A stretch of DNA of 13,583 bases from JBHHYU01 sp046757725 (GTDB lineage Bacteria; Desulfobacterota; Binatia; UBA9968). The position numbers and the translations under genes are program-made. Below are positions 1-7,700 of this stretch, one piece after another. The stretch spans positions 1-13,583 of the forward strand of contig JBHHYU010000086.1 of assembly GCA_046757725.1 (NCBI GenBank). The letters are read 5' to 3'. The stretch's first letter is position 1, and each line of letters starts with the position of its first letter. The notes below the pieces were generated by a model. It saw only the letters and a list, made by a program, of their open reading frames with translations, made no database searches and was not told the origin of the DNA.

Positions 1-530
1 CACTAGCAACTATTCTTAAATTGTATGTTTGCCTCAGGCACAAAGAATTAGCAAAACCTTGTATGGGTAGCAAACGGAATACCACTTGGAGGGGGAAAAG
101 ACCCTCTAGCCTAAATTTTCTAGTTTGCTTCAGGAATCACTAAGTGACATCTTCTTTTTTTGGTCGTTGACAGAAAATTCTCTGTCCCGTTTTTTTTCGA
201 AACATTCTTCCCATCCCCATGCTGCCATTCTTCTTTACGACTATCTTCTCTCGAAGAATGCCAGAAAATTGTAGCAACCAAGATTGGACGGGGTCCGGTA
301 AGAGTCGGGGTGAAGGAAAAGTACCCGGAGCTTCATCGTAAGCAATATTAAATCGTCAATCCGGAAACATTCGGCCCCAAGCTCCGCCCGCTACGCGAGT
401 TCTTCAACAAGACTTTCGGTGTGACCGGGTAGCCCGTACTCAACAGATCTGATCAAGCTCTTAGAGGGCATTTTTCGTAAGGGGCAGCAGGTCATTTCGA
501 TCGTTTCCTTTATTTAAGCTGAGTAACGCT
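1..530. other. Gene-poor left edge, no supported gene
   Basis: No open frame here looks like a real gene. The longest (160-351, plus) lacks a convincing ribosome-binding site and encodes a low-complexity, Phe/Ser/Cys-rich start. Reading on past its stop, 280-430 has a more protein-like composition (KIGRGPVRVGV, then ETFGPKLRPLREFF), which may be the remnant of a decayed gene I cannot name. An imperfect 12-base direct repeat (GTTTGCCTCAGG near 28, GTTTGCTTCAGG near 123) is present. The composition is AT-rich up to about 260. Confidence 0.5.
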
Positions 531-544
531 AGCGTTGGCTCCTT

Positions 545-724
545 CTAGAGCAGAATGGAAAGCAGATAATTCGCTGCCCCGGATTGGATATAAGGAGAAT
601 ACGATTTGATCCTGAGCGGGGTGTTTCCCTGCCCCGATGCGAAGGGAGGCCTGCGATGTAAACTCCTCCTGGTCCGTGACCCTCCAAAAAAGGCAGCCAG
701 AGATCGTGAAAGGAGTGAGAGTCG
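545..724 (-). pseudogene. Truncated 3' fragment of a SAM-methyltransferase gene
   Basis: The minus-strand translation contains FHDLWLPFLEGHGPGG followed by VYIAGLPSHR. This aligns without gaps to FDDLWLPFLQGQGPAG followed by AFVVGLPSHR in the C-terminal part of the intact methyltransferase at 1784-2578, with 18 of 26 residues identical. The alignment stays loosely in frame for about 30 more residues, but the usual C-terminal end (a LPALAWAV-like stretch) is badly diverged. Nothing of the SAM-binding domain precedes the match, so this is the decayed tail of a second gene of the same family. Homology ends near 720-725, right where the AT-rich hydrolase segment begins. It cannot make a functional enzyme. 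Confidence 0.75.
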
Positions 725-823
725 TTGACTGAGGTTGGACCGACAGTCTTTTCCTTTTTGGGACAATCTACTATAGTATGCATTCAGCCTTATCTGTGGT
801 CATCAGTAGATGTTGGAATACCT

Positions 824-1666
824 ATGAAAGTAACAAAAGGTAAAATAAAAGTTGATCGATTCCTGGTGCCTTACAGGATCTATGGTCAAGGGTGCCAATT
901 CATCGTTTGCGTGAACGGTGCTCAGCAAACGATGGCGGCGTGGAGATCGGTTGTATCCTTTTTTTCAAAAGATTACAGGCTGTTGCTTTTCGATATGCCA
1001 GGCCAGGGGCGGGCCCAGATCCTTTCAGGCTCTGCTGACGTGACCGTCGATGAACAAGTCCAAGTGGTACAACAAATTCTATTAAGACAGAGTGCTCCTG
1101 GAAAATCGATCATGGTTGGCGCCTCTTGGGGTGGCATCGTGGTTGCGGTCTTTGCCTCACGGTTTCCACATTTAATAGATAAAATCATATTGGCCAGTTT
1201 TGGTATCCGAGCAAGCGAGAAATTGTTGATGGTGATAAGAAAAGGAATTCAACTATACGAAAATGGACAAGAGCATAAAGTTGCCGACCTCATTATTAAA
1301 AACTTTGGGCAACATCTAAGCGATGCCTATAAAAAGAGGGTCTATGATCAATTTAGTAGTATCAATAAAGAGCAGTTTCAGACCTTTTATGAGCACGGTA
1401 AATTACTGATAAGCTCCCAGCACATCAATGAAGTCGTGGATTTGCGTAGTATCAAAGCGCAGACATTAATCATTAATGGCGCAAACGATACGATCATGAA
1501 TTTGAAAGATATAAAAAAGGCGTCGGCTCAGATACCGAATTGCGAGGTGAGACTTATCCCAGGGGTGGGACATTTTTTGCACAATGAATGCGAAGATGTT
1601 TTGCGTATTTATAAGGACTTTCTCTCTTCACCTTCTCTCAGCGGAGCAGAAGTGGTTCCTGTCTGA
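824..1666 (+). CDS. RhlA/PhaG-like alpha/beta hydrolase
   Basis: A 280-residue alpha/beta-hydrolase with the complete triad: Ser101 in the nucleophile elbow GASWGG, Asp222 in INGANDT and His250 in GVGHFLH. The detail resembles RhlA/PhaG, which handle 3-hydroxyacyl chains for rhamnolipid or polyhydroxyalkanoate precursors: VNGAQQTMAAW after the first strands, LLFDMPGQG, the ASWGG elbow, the INGANDT strand and the GHFL ending. RhlA is about 295 residues, so this is full length. A soluble cytoplasmic acyl-ACP or acyl-CoA acting enzyme is inferred; an ordinary esterase of the same fold is the alternative. I chose ATG 824 because RhlA homologues begin about here. TTG 725 has a better Shine-Dalgarno (AAAGGAG) but would add 33 unrelated residues arising at the pseudogene junction. 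No rhlB or PHA gene is nearby. The gene is distinctly AT-rich (23 G+C in bases 1201-1260) beside its GC-rich neighbour (35 in 2041-2100), suggesting acquisition by transfer. Confidence 0.8.
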   Translation: MKVTKGKIKVDRFLVPYRIYGQGCQFIVCVNGAQQTMAAWRSVVSFFSKDYRLLLFDMPGQGRAQILSGSADVTVDEQVQVVQQILLRQSAPGKSIMVGASWGGIVVAVFASRFPHLIDKIILASFGIRASEKLLMVIRKGIQLYENGQEHKVADLIIKNFGQHLSDAYKKRVYDQFSSINKEQFQTFYEHGKLLISSQHINEVVDLRSIKAQTLIINGANDTIMNLKDIKKASAQIPNCEVRLIPGVGHFLHNECEDVLRIYKDFLSSPSLSGAEVVPV

Positions 1667-1734
1667 TGGAGAATGTTGGCGGGTTCCAAGTACCAGTTCG
1701 TTGGACAATAATCAGCAAACAATCTAAATAGCAA

Positions 1735-1758
1735 TAGGGGCACCTCAAGGTGACCCTA
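1735..1758. terminator. Hairpin between convergent genes, candidate bidirectional terminator
   Basis: TAGGG and CACCT pair with AGGTG and CCCTA around a single G/A mismatch, giving a compact near-perfect hairpin 68 bases after the hydrolase stop and 25 bases before the end of the convergent methyltransferase gene. The plus-strand tail is only AATT. The minus-strand side continues TTGCTATTTAGATTGTTT, which is more T-rich. The position supports transcription termination for both genes, but the lack of a strong U-tract keeps this tentative. Confidence 0.5.
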
Positions 1759-1783
1759 ATTCGGCTCATTCAGGCAAATCAAC

Positions 1784-2578
1784 TTACTGCGCCGGTACTC
1801 TCCCGCATACTGCCCAGGCCAGAGCAGGGAGCGTGAACGACCTATCAGGGGCATTGCCAAGGAGCTTTTCCCGCAGCTTCTTTCGCAAGGCCTCTTGACG
1901 ATGCGAGGGGAGGCCTACGACGAAAGCGCCTGCTGGTCCCTGACCCTGCAAAAAAGGCAGCCAGAGATCGTCAAATGAGGTGAAGTCCAACGGTACTTCC
2001 AAGCCCTTTACCTCCACGCTCTGGAGACCGCTGGAAACCCATAAGTCTACAAGCTTCTCCCTGTGGCCGTACGACCTATGCCTATCGGCCAGGGGCCCAG
2101 CCGCCGGGTCCAGCACGACCGCCGTCTTCCAAAAGATGCGCTGTAGCTCCATGCCTCCACCTCTGTCCCACATGCACGCGGCTACTGTTCCGCCTGGGCG
2201 TGTGACACGTAGCATCTCACCTACGGCCTTCGGGGCCTCAGGAATATAATCGAGCGTCAGCGAGGCGAGACTCTTGTCGAAAAAGGCATTGGGATAGGGA
2301 AGGGCCAGGGCATCCCCGACCTCGAACCTCATCCGTGGATCAGCGTTTCGAGAGCGTGCATAGGTAACAAAAGGTCCGGTGGGATCGATGCCGACAATCT
2401 CTGAGCGTCGGGTGACACTGGCAACCGCGAAGCAAAGGGACCCGGTGCCACAGCCGACATCGAGCACGCGGTCCCCTTCTCGGATACCGACAAAGTCGAC
2501 AAACAATGGGGCCAGGCGTTGACTCCATCGACCCATCTGCCTTTCATACGCCTCGGCATTGGAAAACCTGCTATCCAT
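1784..2578 (-). CDS. Class I SAM-dependent methyltransferase
   Basis: A 264-residue protein with a Rossmann-like SAM-binding domain: motif I VLDVGCGTG at residues 38-46, the acidic residue Asp65 ending strand 2 (GIDPT), GDALALPYP around 88-96 and a post-motif RVTRPGGTV near 124-132. The N-terminus (SNAEAYERQMGRWSQRLAP) and C-terminus are typical of UbiE/methyltransferase-11-like proteins annotated only as methyltransferase; the substrate cannot be read from the sequence. The start is ATG 2578, because GGAGGG lies 9 bases upstream; a TTG at 2599 would swallow that ribosome-binding site. A short hairpin (GCGGT-TAT-ACCGC, 2610-2622) and a TATAAC -10-like box (2613-2618, minus) lie upstream, without a clear -35. 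A broken relative of its 3' end lies at 545-724, on the other side of the hydrolase gene. Confidence 0.85.
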   Translation of the reverse strand: MDSRFSNAEAYERQMGRWSQRLAPLFVDFVGIREGDRVLDVGCGTGSLCFAVASVTRRSEIVGIDPTGPFVTYARSRNADPRMRFEVGDALALPYPNAFFDKSLASLTLDYIPEAPKAVGEMLRVTRPGGTVAACMWDRGGGMELQRIFWKTAVVLDPAAGPLADRHRSYGHREKLVDLWVSSGLQSVEVKGLEVPLDFTSFDDLWLPFLQGQGPAGAFVVGLPSHRQEALRKKLREKLLGNAPDRSFTLPALAWAVCGRVPAQ

Positions 2579-2676
2579 AAGGTACAACCCTCCGCGCAAC
2601 TAGCCTGAAGCGGTTATACCGCGATACAGACTCACCCTGTTTCAAAAGGGCTCCTGATACCTGTTTCGGTTTACCT

Positions 2677-3177
2677 TTATGGCAGATCAATCACACAGTT
2701 CCCTACCTTGTCCACAGGATCTCCTTCGACCGTAAAGGATCCTGTGCTAATCGTCTTTATAATGTCTTCATCGGCGACATCATTTCCTACTTTAAGGTGA
2801 TGGCGGACTATAATAGTGATTTTTTTCAAGTCGGCAACATCAAAATCATTCACGTCAAATACCGCGTGCCCCCTTAGAATAACGGTCTTGCCAGCGGCCA
2901 AGGTCCCATCGAGATTAGGTGTACTACCACCGGGAATTCCATTCGTGAACTCGTGCTTCTGCCAAGCAGTATACGCATGGCCTTTTTTACCCTTGAGAAA
3001 ATTAAGGGTCACAAATGTCTTATTTCCGACAAGGTCGATCTCGGCTTTGCATGTTGCCACAACCTTACCTTCATCGTTTCTTAGAAGCCCCCAAATGTTT
3101 TCGCCTTTCGCTGTAAGGGGAAAACTGAGAGCAAACATCAAAGCTGCTGCGAATGTAATTGAACTTGCGTTTTTCAT
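2677..3177 (-). CDS. Small secreted protein of unknown function
   Basis: A 166-residue protein that I do not recognise. It begins with a clear Sec signal peptide: MKN, a hydrophobic core at about residues 8-20, and a likely cleavage site near Ala23-Gly25. The mature part of about 140 residues is rich in alternating hydrophobic and polar segments that look like beta-strands, with a GHAYTAWQKHEFTNG segment at 66-80 and a central LRGHAVFDVNDFDV stretch. Only two cysteines remain after cleavage (Cys43, Cys161), so a disulphide tying the two ends together is plausible. A periplasmic or extracellular beta-sandwich is inferred. ATG 3177 is preferred because GAGGG sits 6 bases upstream and the signal peptide starts properly; ATG 3201 would add eight charged residues. 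It follows the TctC-like gene on the same strand, 220 bases away, so it is probably separately transcribed. Confidence 0.75.
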   Translation of the reverse strand: MKNASSITFAAALMFALSFPLTAKGENIWGLLRNDEGKVVATCKAEIDLVGNKTFVTLNFLKGKKGHAYTAWQKHEFTNGIPGGSTPNLDGTLAAGKTVILRGHAVFDVNDFDVADLKKITIIVRHHLKVGNDVADEDIIKTISTGSFTVEGDPVDKVGNCVIDLP

Positions 3178-3262
3178 TTTAATCCCTCTTTTTTCACACA
3201 TTTAGTTTGCTTTTAAAGAACATTCATCTCCTGCTTGAGACAGATTCCTGACACCTTTTCAC

Positions 3263-3290
3263 ATCATAGCATTGGAGAACAAGTTGACTA
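3263..3290 (-). promoter_or_regulatory. Weak candidate promoter of the secreted-protein gene
   Basis: On the minus strand, TATGAT (3263-3268) matches the -10 consensus at five of six bases. TAGTCA (3285-3290) 16 bases upstream matches the -35 box at four of six. It would give a leader of roughly 80 bases before ATG 3177. The rest of the gap 3178-3397 shows no gene. At its right edge a short inverted repeat, CTTGGT-T-ACCAAG (3393-3405), overlaps the stop codon of the receptor gene. Confidence 0.3.
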
Positions 3291-3397
3291 TCCTACCCAT
3301 CGGACCAACCCCAACCTTGTTGTTTAAAAGACAAACATCGCTTCATACATCGCACATGGACCACCATTGCACTACGATATTTTCTTTGGCTACTTGG

Positions 3398-4435
3398 TTA
3401 CCAAGAACTAGACATCGCTTTCGCCGCTGGAGAAATTCCTAAAATCTCATCAACAAACTTCTCAATTTCTTCCCCGGACACATAGTTGATGAGGAGCTTA
3501 GACTTCTTGGCCTCGGCCAGGAATGTCGGGTCTTTTATAGCGGCCCTGAAGGCCTTCCGCAGAATCTCTAGGCGGTCTTTAGGTGTACCTGGGGGGAGTG
3601 ACCATGGGCGCATAAACTCCTGAGTCGCATGCCACGCGCGAAACATGGCCAGCTTGTCCTCACCCTTGATGACATTCGTCATTTGGGGAAGATCCTTGAC
3701 CTCCGCGGCGTTGTCCTTGCCTTGAATGAGAAATGGAATTAGTTTGTCATCCCCCTTTGCGTCCAGCATAGACCTAGCTGTGACCTTCATGGACTCCCAG
3801 CCCCAGCAGGAGCCGTCGATTTCTCTTTTCTGCATGGCGATGCGGATCCCAGGGGTTCCCCTGAGGCCAGAGATCACTTTGAAGTTGGTTCCCATGTTTT
3901 TGTTTAGGATTCTGGGCAGGTCTACGGTAGGCGATCCCGCCCTGGTGCCGCCCATCTTTAGGACTTTCTTGGAATTGAGAACATCCGTGAGTGTTTTTAG
4001 GCCAGTAAAGCCCATGACTGCGCAAGAGGGCAACCCGACGCTTGGAGCACCGATCCAATCGACGTTTCGGGCATCGAATCTCACCTTTCTATCACCGAGT
4101 GCTTGGCTTAAAACCAGCCCGCTGTTCCAGATCCAAACCGTTAAGCCCTCCGGCTTGGCCTTGTTGTACATGTGGTTAGCAGCGATGAGGCTTCCGGCCC
4201 CGGGCATGTTCTGCACTATGGATGTGGGGTTTCCCGGGATGTACTTGCCGATGTGGCGTGCAACTGCCCGGGTGTACGTGTCGTATCCGCCCCCGGGCGG
4301 AAAACCTACCACGACACGGATCGTTTTTCCGGCGTAGAATTCTTCAGCCAGGGCCTGAGGTAGGGCAACGGTTATGAAGGCAAGGCCAATGACCAGACTA
4401 ACCGCGCACAGGAATTTCTTACTCATAGTTTTCAT
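3398..4435 (-). CDS. Bug/TctC-family periplasmic solute-binding receptor
   Basis: A 345-residue receptor of the tripartite tricarboxylate transporter (Bug/TctC) family. An N-terminal signal peptide (about residues 1-30, ending ALPQALA) is followed by KTIRVVVGFPPGGGYDTYTR, the family's first ligand-loop signature, and by VQNMPGAGSLIAANHMY, its second. Length matches the family norm. Members capture carboxylates or other small polar organics in the periplasm and hand them to TctA/TctB membrane subunits. Neither subunit gene is in the window, so this is an orphan receptor, which is common in this family; it could also act in sensing. ATG 4435 has an ideal AAGGAGG 8 bases upstream. The long 5' region carries a mini-ORF and competing hairpins (4477-4572), and a large regulator is transcribed divergently, so regulated expression is likely. 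The ligand cannot be deduced. Confidence 0.88.
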   Translation of the reverse strand: MKTMSKKFLCAVSLVIGLAFITVALPQALAEEFYAGKTIRVVVGFPPGGGYDTYTRAVARHIGKYIPGNPTSIVQNMPGAGSLIAANHMYNKAKPEGLTVWIWNSGLVLSQALGDRKVRFDARNVDWIGAPSVGLPSCAVMGFTGLKTLTDVLNSKKVLKMGGTRAGSPTVDLPRILNKNMGTNFKVISGLRGTPGIRIAMQKREIDGSCWGWESMKVTARSMLDAKGDDKLIPFLIQGKDNAAEVKDLPQMTNVIKGEDKLAMFRAWHATQEFMRPWSLPPGTPKDRLEILRKAFRAAIKDPTFLAEAKKSKLLINYVSGEEIEKFVDEILGISPAAKAMSSSW

Positions 4436-4476
4436 CTTAGTGTCCTCCTTTTTTCTGCAAATCTAAGAAACAAACC

Positions 4477-4518
4477 AGCCAGCACACCCTGACGACTGGA
4501 TCTGCCAGAGGGCTGGCT
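4477..4518 (-). promoter_or_regulatory. Mutually exclusive hairpins in the receptor leader
   Basis: Two alternative folds share one arm. A short hairpin GCCAG-CCCT-CTGGC (minus strand, 4504-4517) forms directly after the mini-ORF stop. A longer one pairs AGCCAGC (4512-4518) with GCTGGCT (4477-4483), optionally extended by CCT/AGG pairing. The latter is followed by TGGTTTGTTTC, a modest T-rich run, about 40 bases before the receptor ATG. This is the geometry of a leader whose folding could depend on translation of the adjacent mini-ORF. Function is inferred. Confidence 0.35.
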
Positions 4519-4572
4519 TCAGACTTTTCTGTTCATGTTTCCCCCGTGAGGAACATCTAATTTCTTACTCAT
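4519..4572 (-). CDS. Putative 17-residue leader peptide upstream of the receptor gene
   Basis: This frame encodes MSKKLDVPHGGNMNRKV and starts with ATG 4572 behind a very strong AAGGAGGAGG ribosome-binding site, 5 bases away. Its TGA stop is immediately followed by the alternative hairpins at 4477-4518. Its first 14 bases (ATGAGTAAGAAATT) are identical to the in-frame ATG AGT AAG region of the receptor gene at 4413-4426. The frame may therefore be a regulatory leader peptide or the stump of a duplicated receptor gene that has since been deleted. A TATAAT box lies about 40 bases upstream on this strand. There is no sequence family to support function. Confidence 0.35.
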   Translation of the reverse strand: MSKKLDVPHGGNMNRKV

Positions 4573-4612
4573 GGTTTCCTCCTCCTTCCGTGAGTTTTAG
4601 TCTCTGTCCCCG

Positions 4613-4620
4613 ATTATAAT
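4613..4620. promoter_or_regulatory. Bidirectional TATAAT-like -10 element
   Basis: ATTATAAT reads as a perfect TATAAT on both strands (plus 4615-4620, minus 4613-4618). The minus reading would start transcription about 30-35 bases before the mini-ORF ATG of the receptor leader. The plus reading faces the regulator. No good -35 hexamer sits at 16-18 bases on either side, so any promoter here may need an activator, which the divergent regulator could supply. Confidence 0.35.
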
Positions 4621-4693
4621 GGGTGGCCGTCAAGGTTTCGTCATAGAATCGTAAAAAAAGACGACAAATCTGCTGCTTGGCTGTTCAAGGCAA

Positions 4694-4720
4694 GGGTGAT
4701 ATGGGTGATATATAGTCACC
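4694..4720 (+). promoter_or_regulatory. Tandem and inverted repeats before the regulator start
   Basis: GGGTGATAT occurs twice head to tail (4694-4702 and 4703-4711). The second copy overlaps an inverted repeat GGTGA-N7-TCACC (4704-4708 with 4716-4720). This ends 17 bases before ATG 4738. Activators with an N-terminal winged helix plus BTAD domain are known to bind direct repeats, so an autoregulatory operator is a reasonable guess; a leader hairpin or chance slippage duplication is the alternative. Confidence 0.35.
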
Positions 4721-4737
4721 TGCACGCTGAGGCTCGT

Positions 4738-7700
4738 ATGGGACTACTCACACTTCGCCTTTTTGGAGGGTTTGAAGCCCGACTCTCGACGGGTCCGCCC
4801 CTGATCCTCCCCACGAAGAAGGCCCAGGGGCTCCTGGCCTATCTCGCGCTCAAGCCGGGACAGCCCCATCCTCGGGATAAAGTTACGGCGCTACTCTGGG
4901 GAGACAAAGAGGAGGAGCAGGCCCGACATAGTCTCCGGCAAGCCATTTCCGCCATCAGAAAGACCTTGTCTCATGCGAGCCCGAGATGGCTGGTCCTTGA
5001 GGGGGACACCATGGCTCTTGCCCCAGCAGCCGTAGAAGTGGATGTCGTGCTGTTCGAACGGTTCGTCAGCGACGGCTCCCCGTCTGCCCTTGAGCAGGCC
5101 ACAGCGCTCTACAGAGGCGACTTTCTCGAAGGTCTCGACGTAAAAGAGGAGATGTTCGAGGAGTGGCTCATGGCTGAGCGTGAGCGACTTCGCGAGCTCG
5201 CGTTGGACGCCTCAGCGAAGCTTCTTGCGCATCAGCTGAAGAACAATCTGGACGAAGCAGCCATTCAGGCTGCGCTGCGACTCCTCGGGTTGGATCCCCT
5301 GCAAGAGGGTGTACACCAAATTCTCATGGGACTCTATGTCAAAAACGGCCGTCGAGGTGCGGCACTCATGCAATATCAGCGTTGCGTTGAGATATTGCAG
5401 CGAGAGCTTGGAGTAGAGCCCGAGCCGGAGACGAAGCAGCTCTATCAAGATATTCTTCAACGGTCATCCCGCACACCTCCGGCGGCCATACCACGAATTC
5501 ATCAGACAGGTCGGCGGCGCCGCAAGTCCACTACGGCTCGTCTTGAGCTCCATGCCCCCGAGACCCCACTGATCGGACGGAGGCCGGAACACCTCCGATT
5601 GCGGGAGGCTATGGGGGAAGCCCGTAAAGGCCGTGGCCAGACCATAGCTATCTTAGGAGAAGCGGGCATCGGGAAAAGCCGCCTCTTACAGGAACTCAGT
5701 GGCGAGGCGATGCGGGGAGGCGGCCTTGCTCTGGTGGGCCACTCGTACGAGATCGAACAGGTCCTTCCATTTGGACCTTGGATCAACGCGTTGCGCGACC
5801 GCAAAGTGATCGAGGACCCGGAGATTGTTCAGAGCCTCAGTGCTGTCTGGAGAGTCGAACTCGCCCGGCTGTTTCCGGAAGTCGGGGCCCCGGGGCTTGA
5901 AGTGTCCACTGCCCCTGAAAACGCGGTTCGGCTCTTTGAGGCTGTGGCTCATCTCTTAGACTGCTTGGTTTCAAGGCAGCCCCTGCTCTTGATTCTCGAA
6001 GATCTGCACTGGGCCGACGAAATGAGCCTGAGACTCTTTTCCTTCCTGAGCCACCGGATCCAGGATCGGTCAGTGTTGCTGGTGGGCACCGCACGAGAGG
6101 AAGAGGTGTCTCAAACTCCGCTCCTTTCCCAGCTTCTTCAGGAACTGGACCGAAATCGGCGGGTGGTCTCATTTACTCTTTCGCCGCTCTCTCGGGCAGA
6201 CACAGGGAATCTGGTCAGACGGCTGAGACAGGCGCGCGTTGAGGAGTCGTTGTTGACGAGGCTCGAACAGGGAGTCTGGGCGTCGAGTGAAGGAAACCCA
6301 TTCATCGTTGTGGAGACGATGCGCGCACTCCAGGAGGGTGACGGCCTTCAGGTGCAGGGTAGCGTGCCCCTCCCCAAACGGGTTCGTGCGGTCGTCGCCC
6401 AACGCCTGGAACGGCTGAGTAAGCGTGCCAAACAACTCGTGGCGGTAGCTGCGGTGATTGGGCGTGAGTCCGATTTCGCCGTCCTCGAGCGTGCCTCAGG
6501 TCTTGGAGAAGCTGAGACGGCGGAAGGCGTGGAAGAGCTGGTGCGGCGGCGCGTGCTCCACGGGGTGGAAGAGCGCTTCGACTTCAACCACGATCGGATC
6601 CGGGAAGTGGCCTATGACCAACTCCTTTTGCCGCAGCGGAGGCGGTTACATGCACAAGTCGCCAGGGCGCTGGAAGGGGTCTACGCCCAGAACCTGGAGT
6701 CGCACTATGCGGCATTAGGGGTTCACTATTGTGCGGGCGAGGTGTGGAAAAAGGCTGTCACCTACCTTCGCCAGGCAGGGACTCAGGCAGTGACCCGCTC
6801 GGCCAATCGGGAGGCAACCCAGTACTTCCAGCAGGCGCTGGAAGCTCTCAAGCATCTCCCGGAGAATCGCCAGACCATCGAGCAGGCCATCGCAATCCGG
6901 GTTGATCTCGGACCAGCGCTGATAACAACTAAGGGCTATCATACCCCGGAAGTGGAACGGATCTACACGCAGGCACGAGAGCTGTGTGAGCGCTTCGGAG
7001 AACCACGACGATTGTTTCCGGCGCCCTGGGGACTATGGCTGCTAAATCAGTCGCGAGGACAACACGAGACGGCCCAAACACTAGGAGAGCGCCTGCTGGC
7101 CGTGGCCGATCGCGAACGAGACAGCTCGCTACGGTTACAAGCTCACCATGCGCTGTGGGCCACCTTGTTCACGATGGGGGAACTGGCTGGCGCGGAAAAG
7201 CACTTGCAAAGAGGTCTGGCGTTGTACAACCCTGAACAGCACTGCTCCCAAGCATTTATGTATGGAGGACATGACACTCGGGTGTGCTGCCGAGGACACC
7301 GTGCGTGGACACTATGGATGCTCGGCTACCCTGGTCAAGCACTAGAAAGTGCTCAAGCGGCGGTGAAACTGGCCCGAGAACTGTCGCATCCGTTCAGCAT
7401 TACGCATGCATATTTCTACGCCGCGTGGACATACTGCCACAGAGGCGAGCGGCAAGACGCCGCGCACCATGCGAAAGCCGCTCTGGAGCTGGCATCGGAT
7501 CAAGGGTTTTTGTTCTTCTTTGCATACGCGTCCGCTATCCTAGGACGCTTGGCGGTCGAGGAGGGGCACGTTGAAGAAGGTATTGCACAGCTGCACACCG
7601 CACTGGCTGGCATGAAGCCCAGAAGGACTGGGAGAGCAATTTTCTTCGTTTCTTTCTTGGCGGACGCGTATAGAAAAACTCGGCGCACTGAGGAGGGCTT

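Noticed and set aside
40..120. Possible cyclic-di-GMP (GEMM) riboswitch, from AGCAAAACC followed by GTAGCAAACGG.
   Set aside because: The spacing and the GNRA-capped stem expected between these elements are missing, and no plausible target gene follows.
160..351. 63-codon plus-strand ORF.
   Set aside because: It has no ribosome-binding site, odd composition at the N-terminus and no recognisable family; protein-like residues near its end continue past the stop, so at most it is part of a decayed gene.
725..823. N-terminal extension of the hydrolase from TTG 725, which has an AAAGGAG site 9 bases upstream.
   Set aside because: The extra 33 residues are unrelated to RhlA-like proteins and lie at the methyltransferase remnant junction; ATG 824 matches the family start, although its own ribosome-binding site is poor.
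3726..4337. 203-codon plus-strand ORF opposite the receptor gene.
   Set aside because: It is the antisense shadow of a confidently assigned Bug/TctC gene and has no family resemblance or ribosome-binding site.
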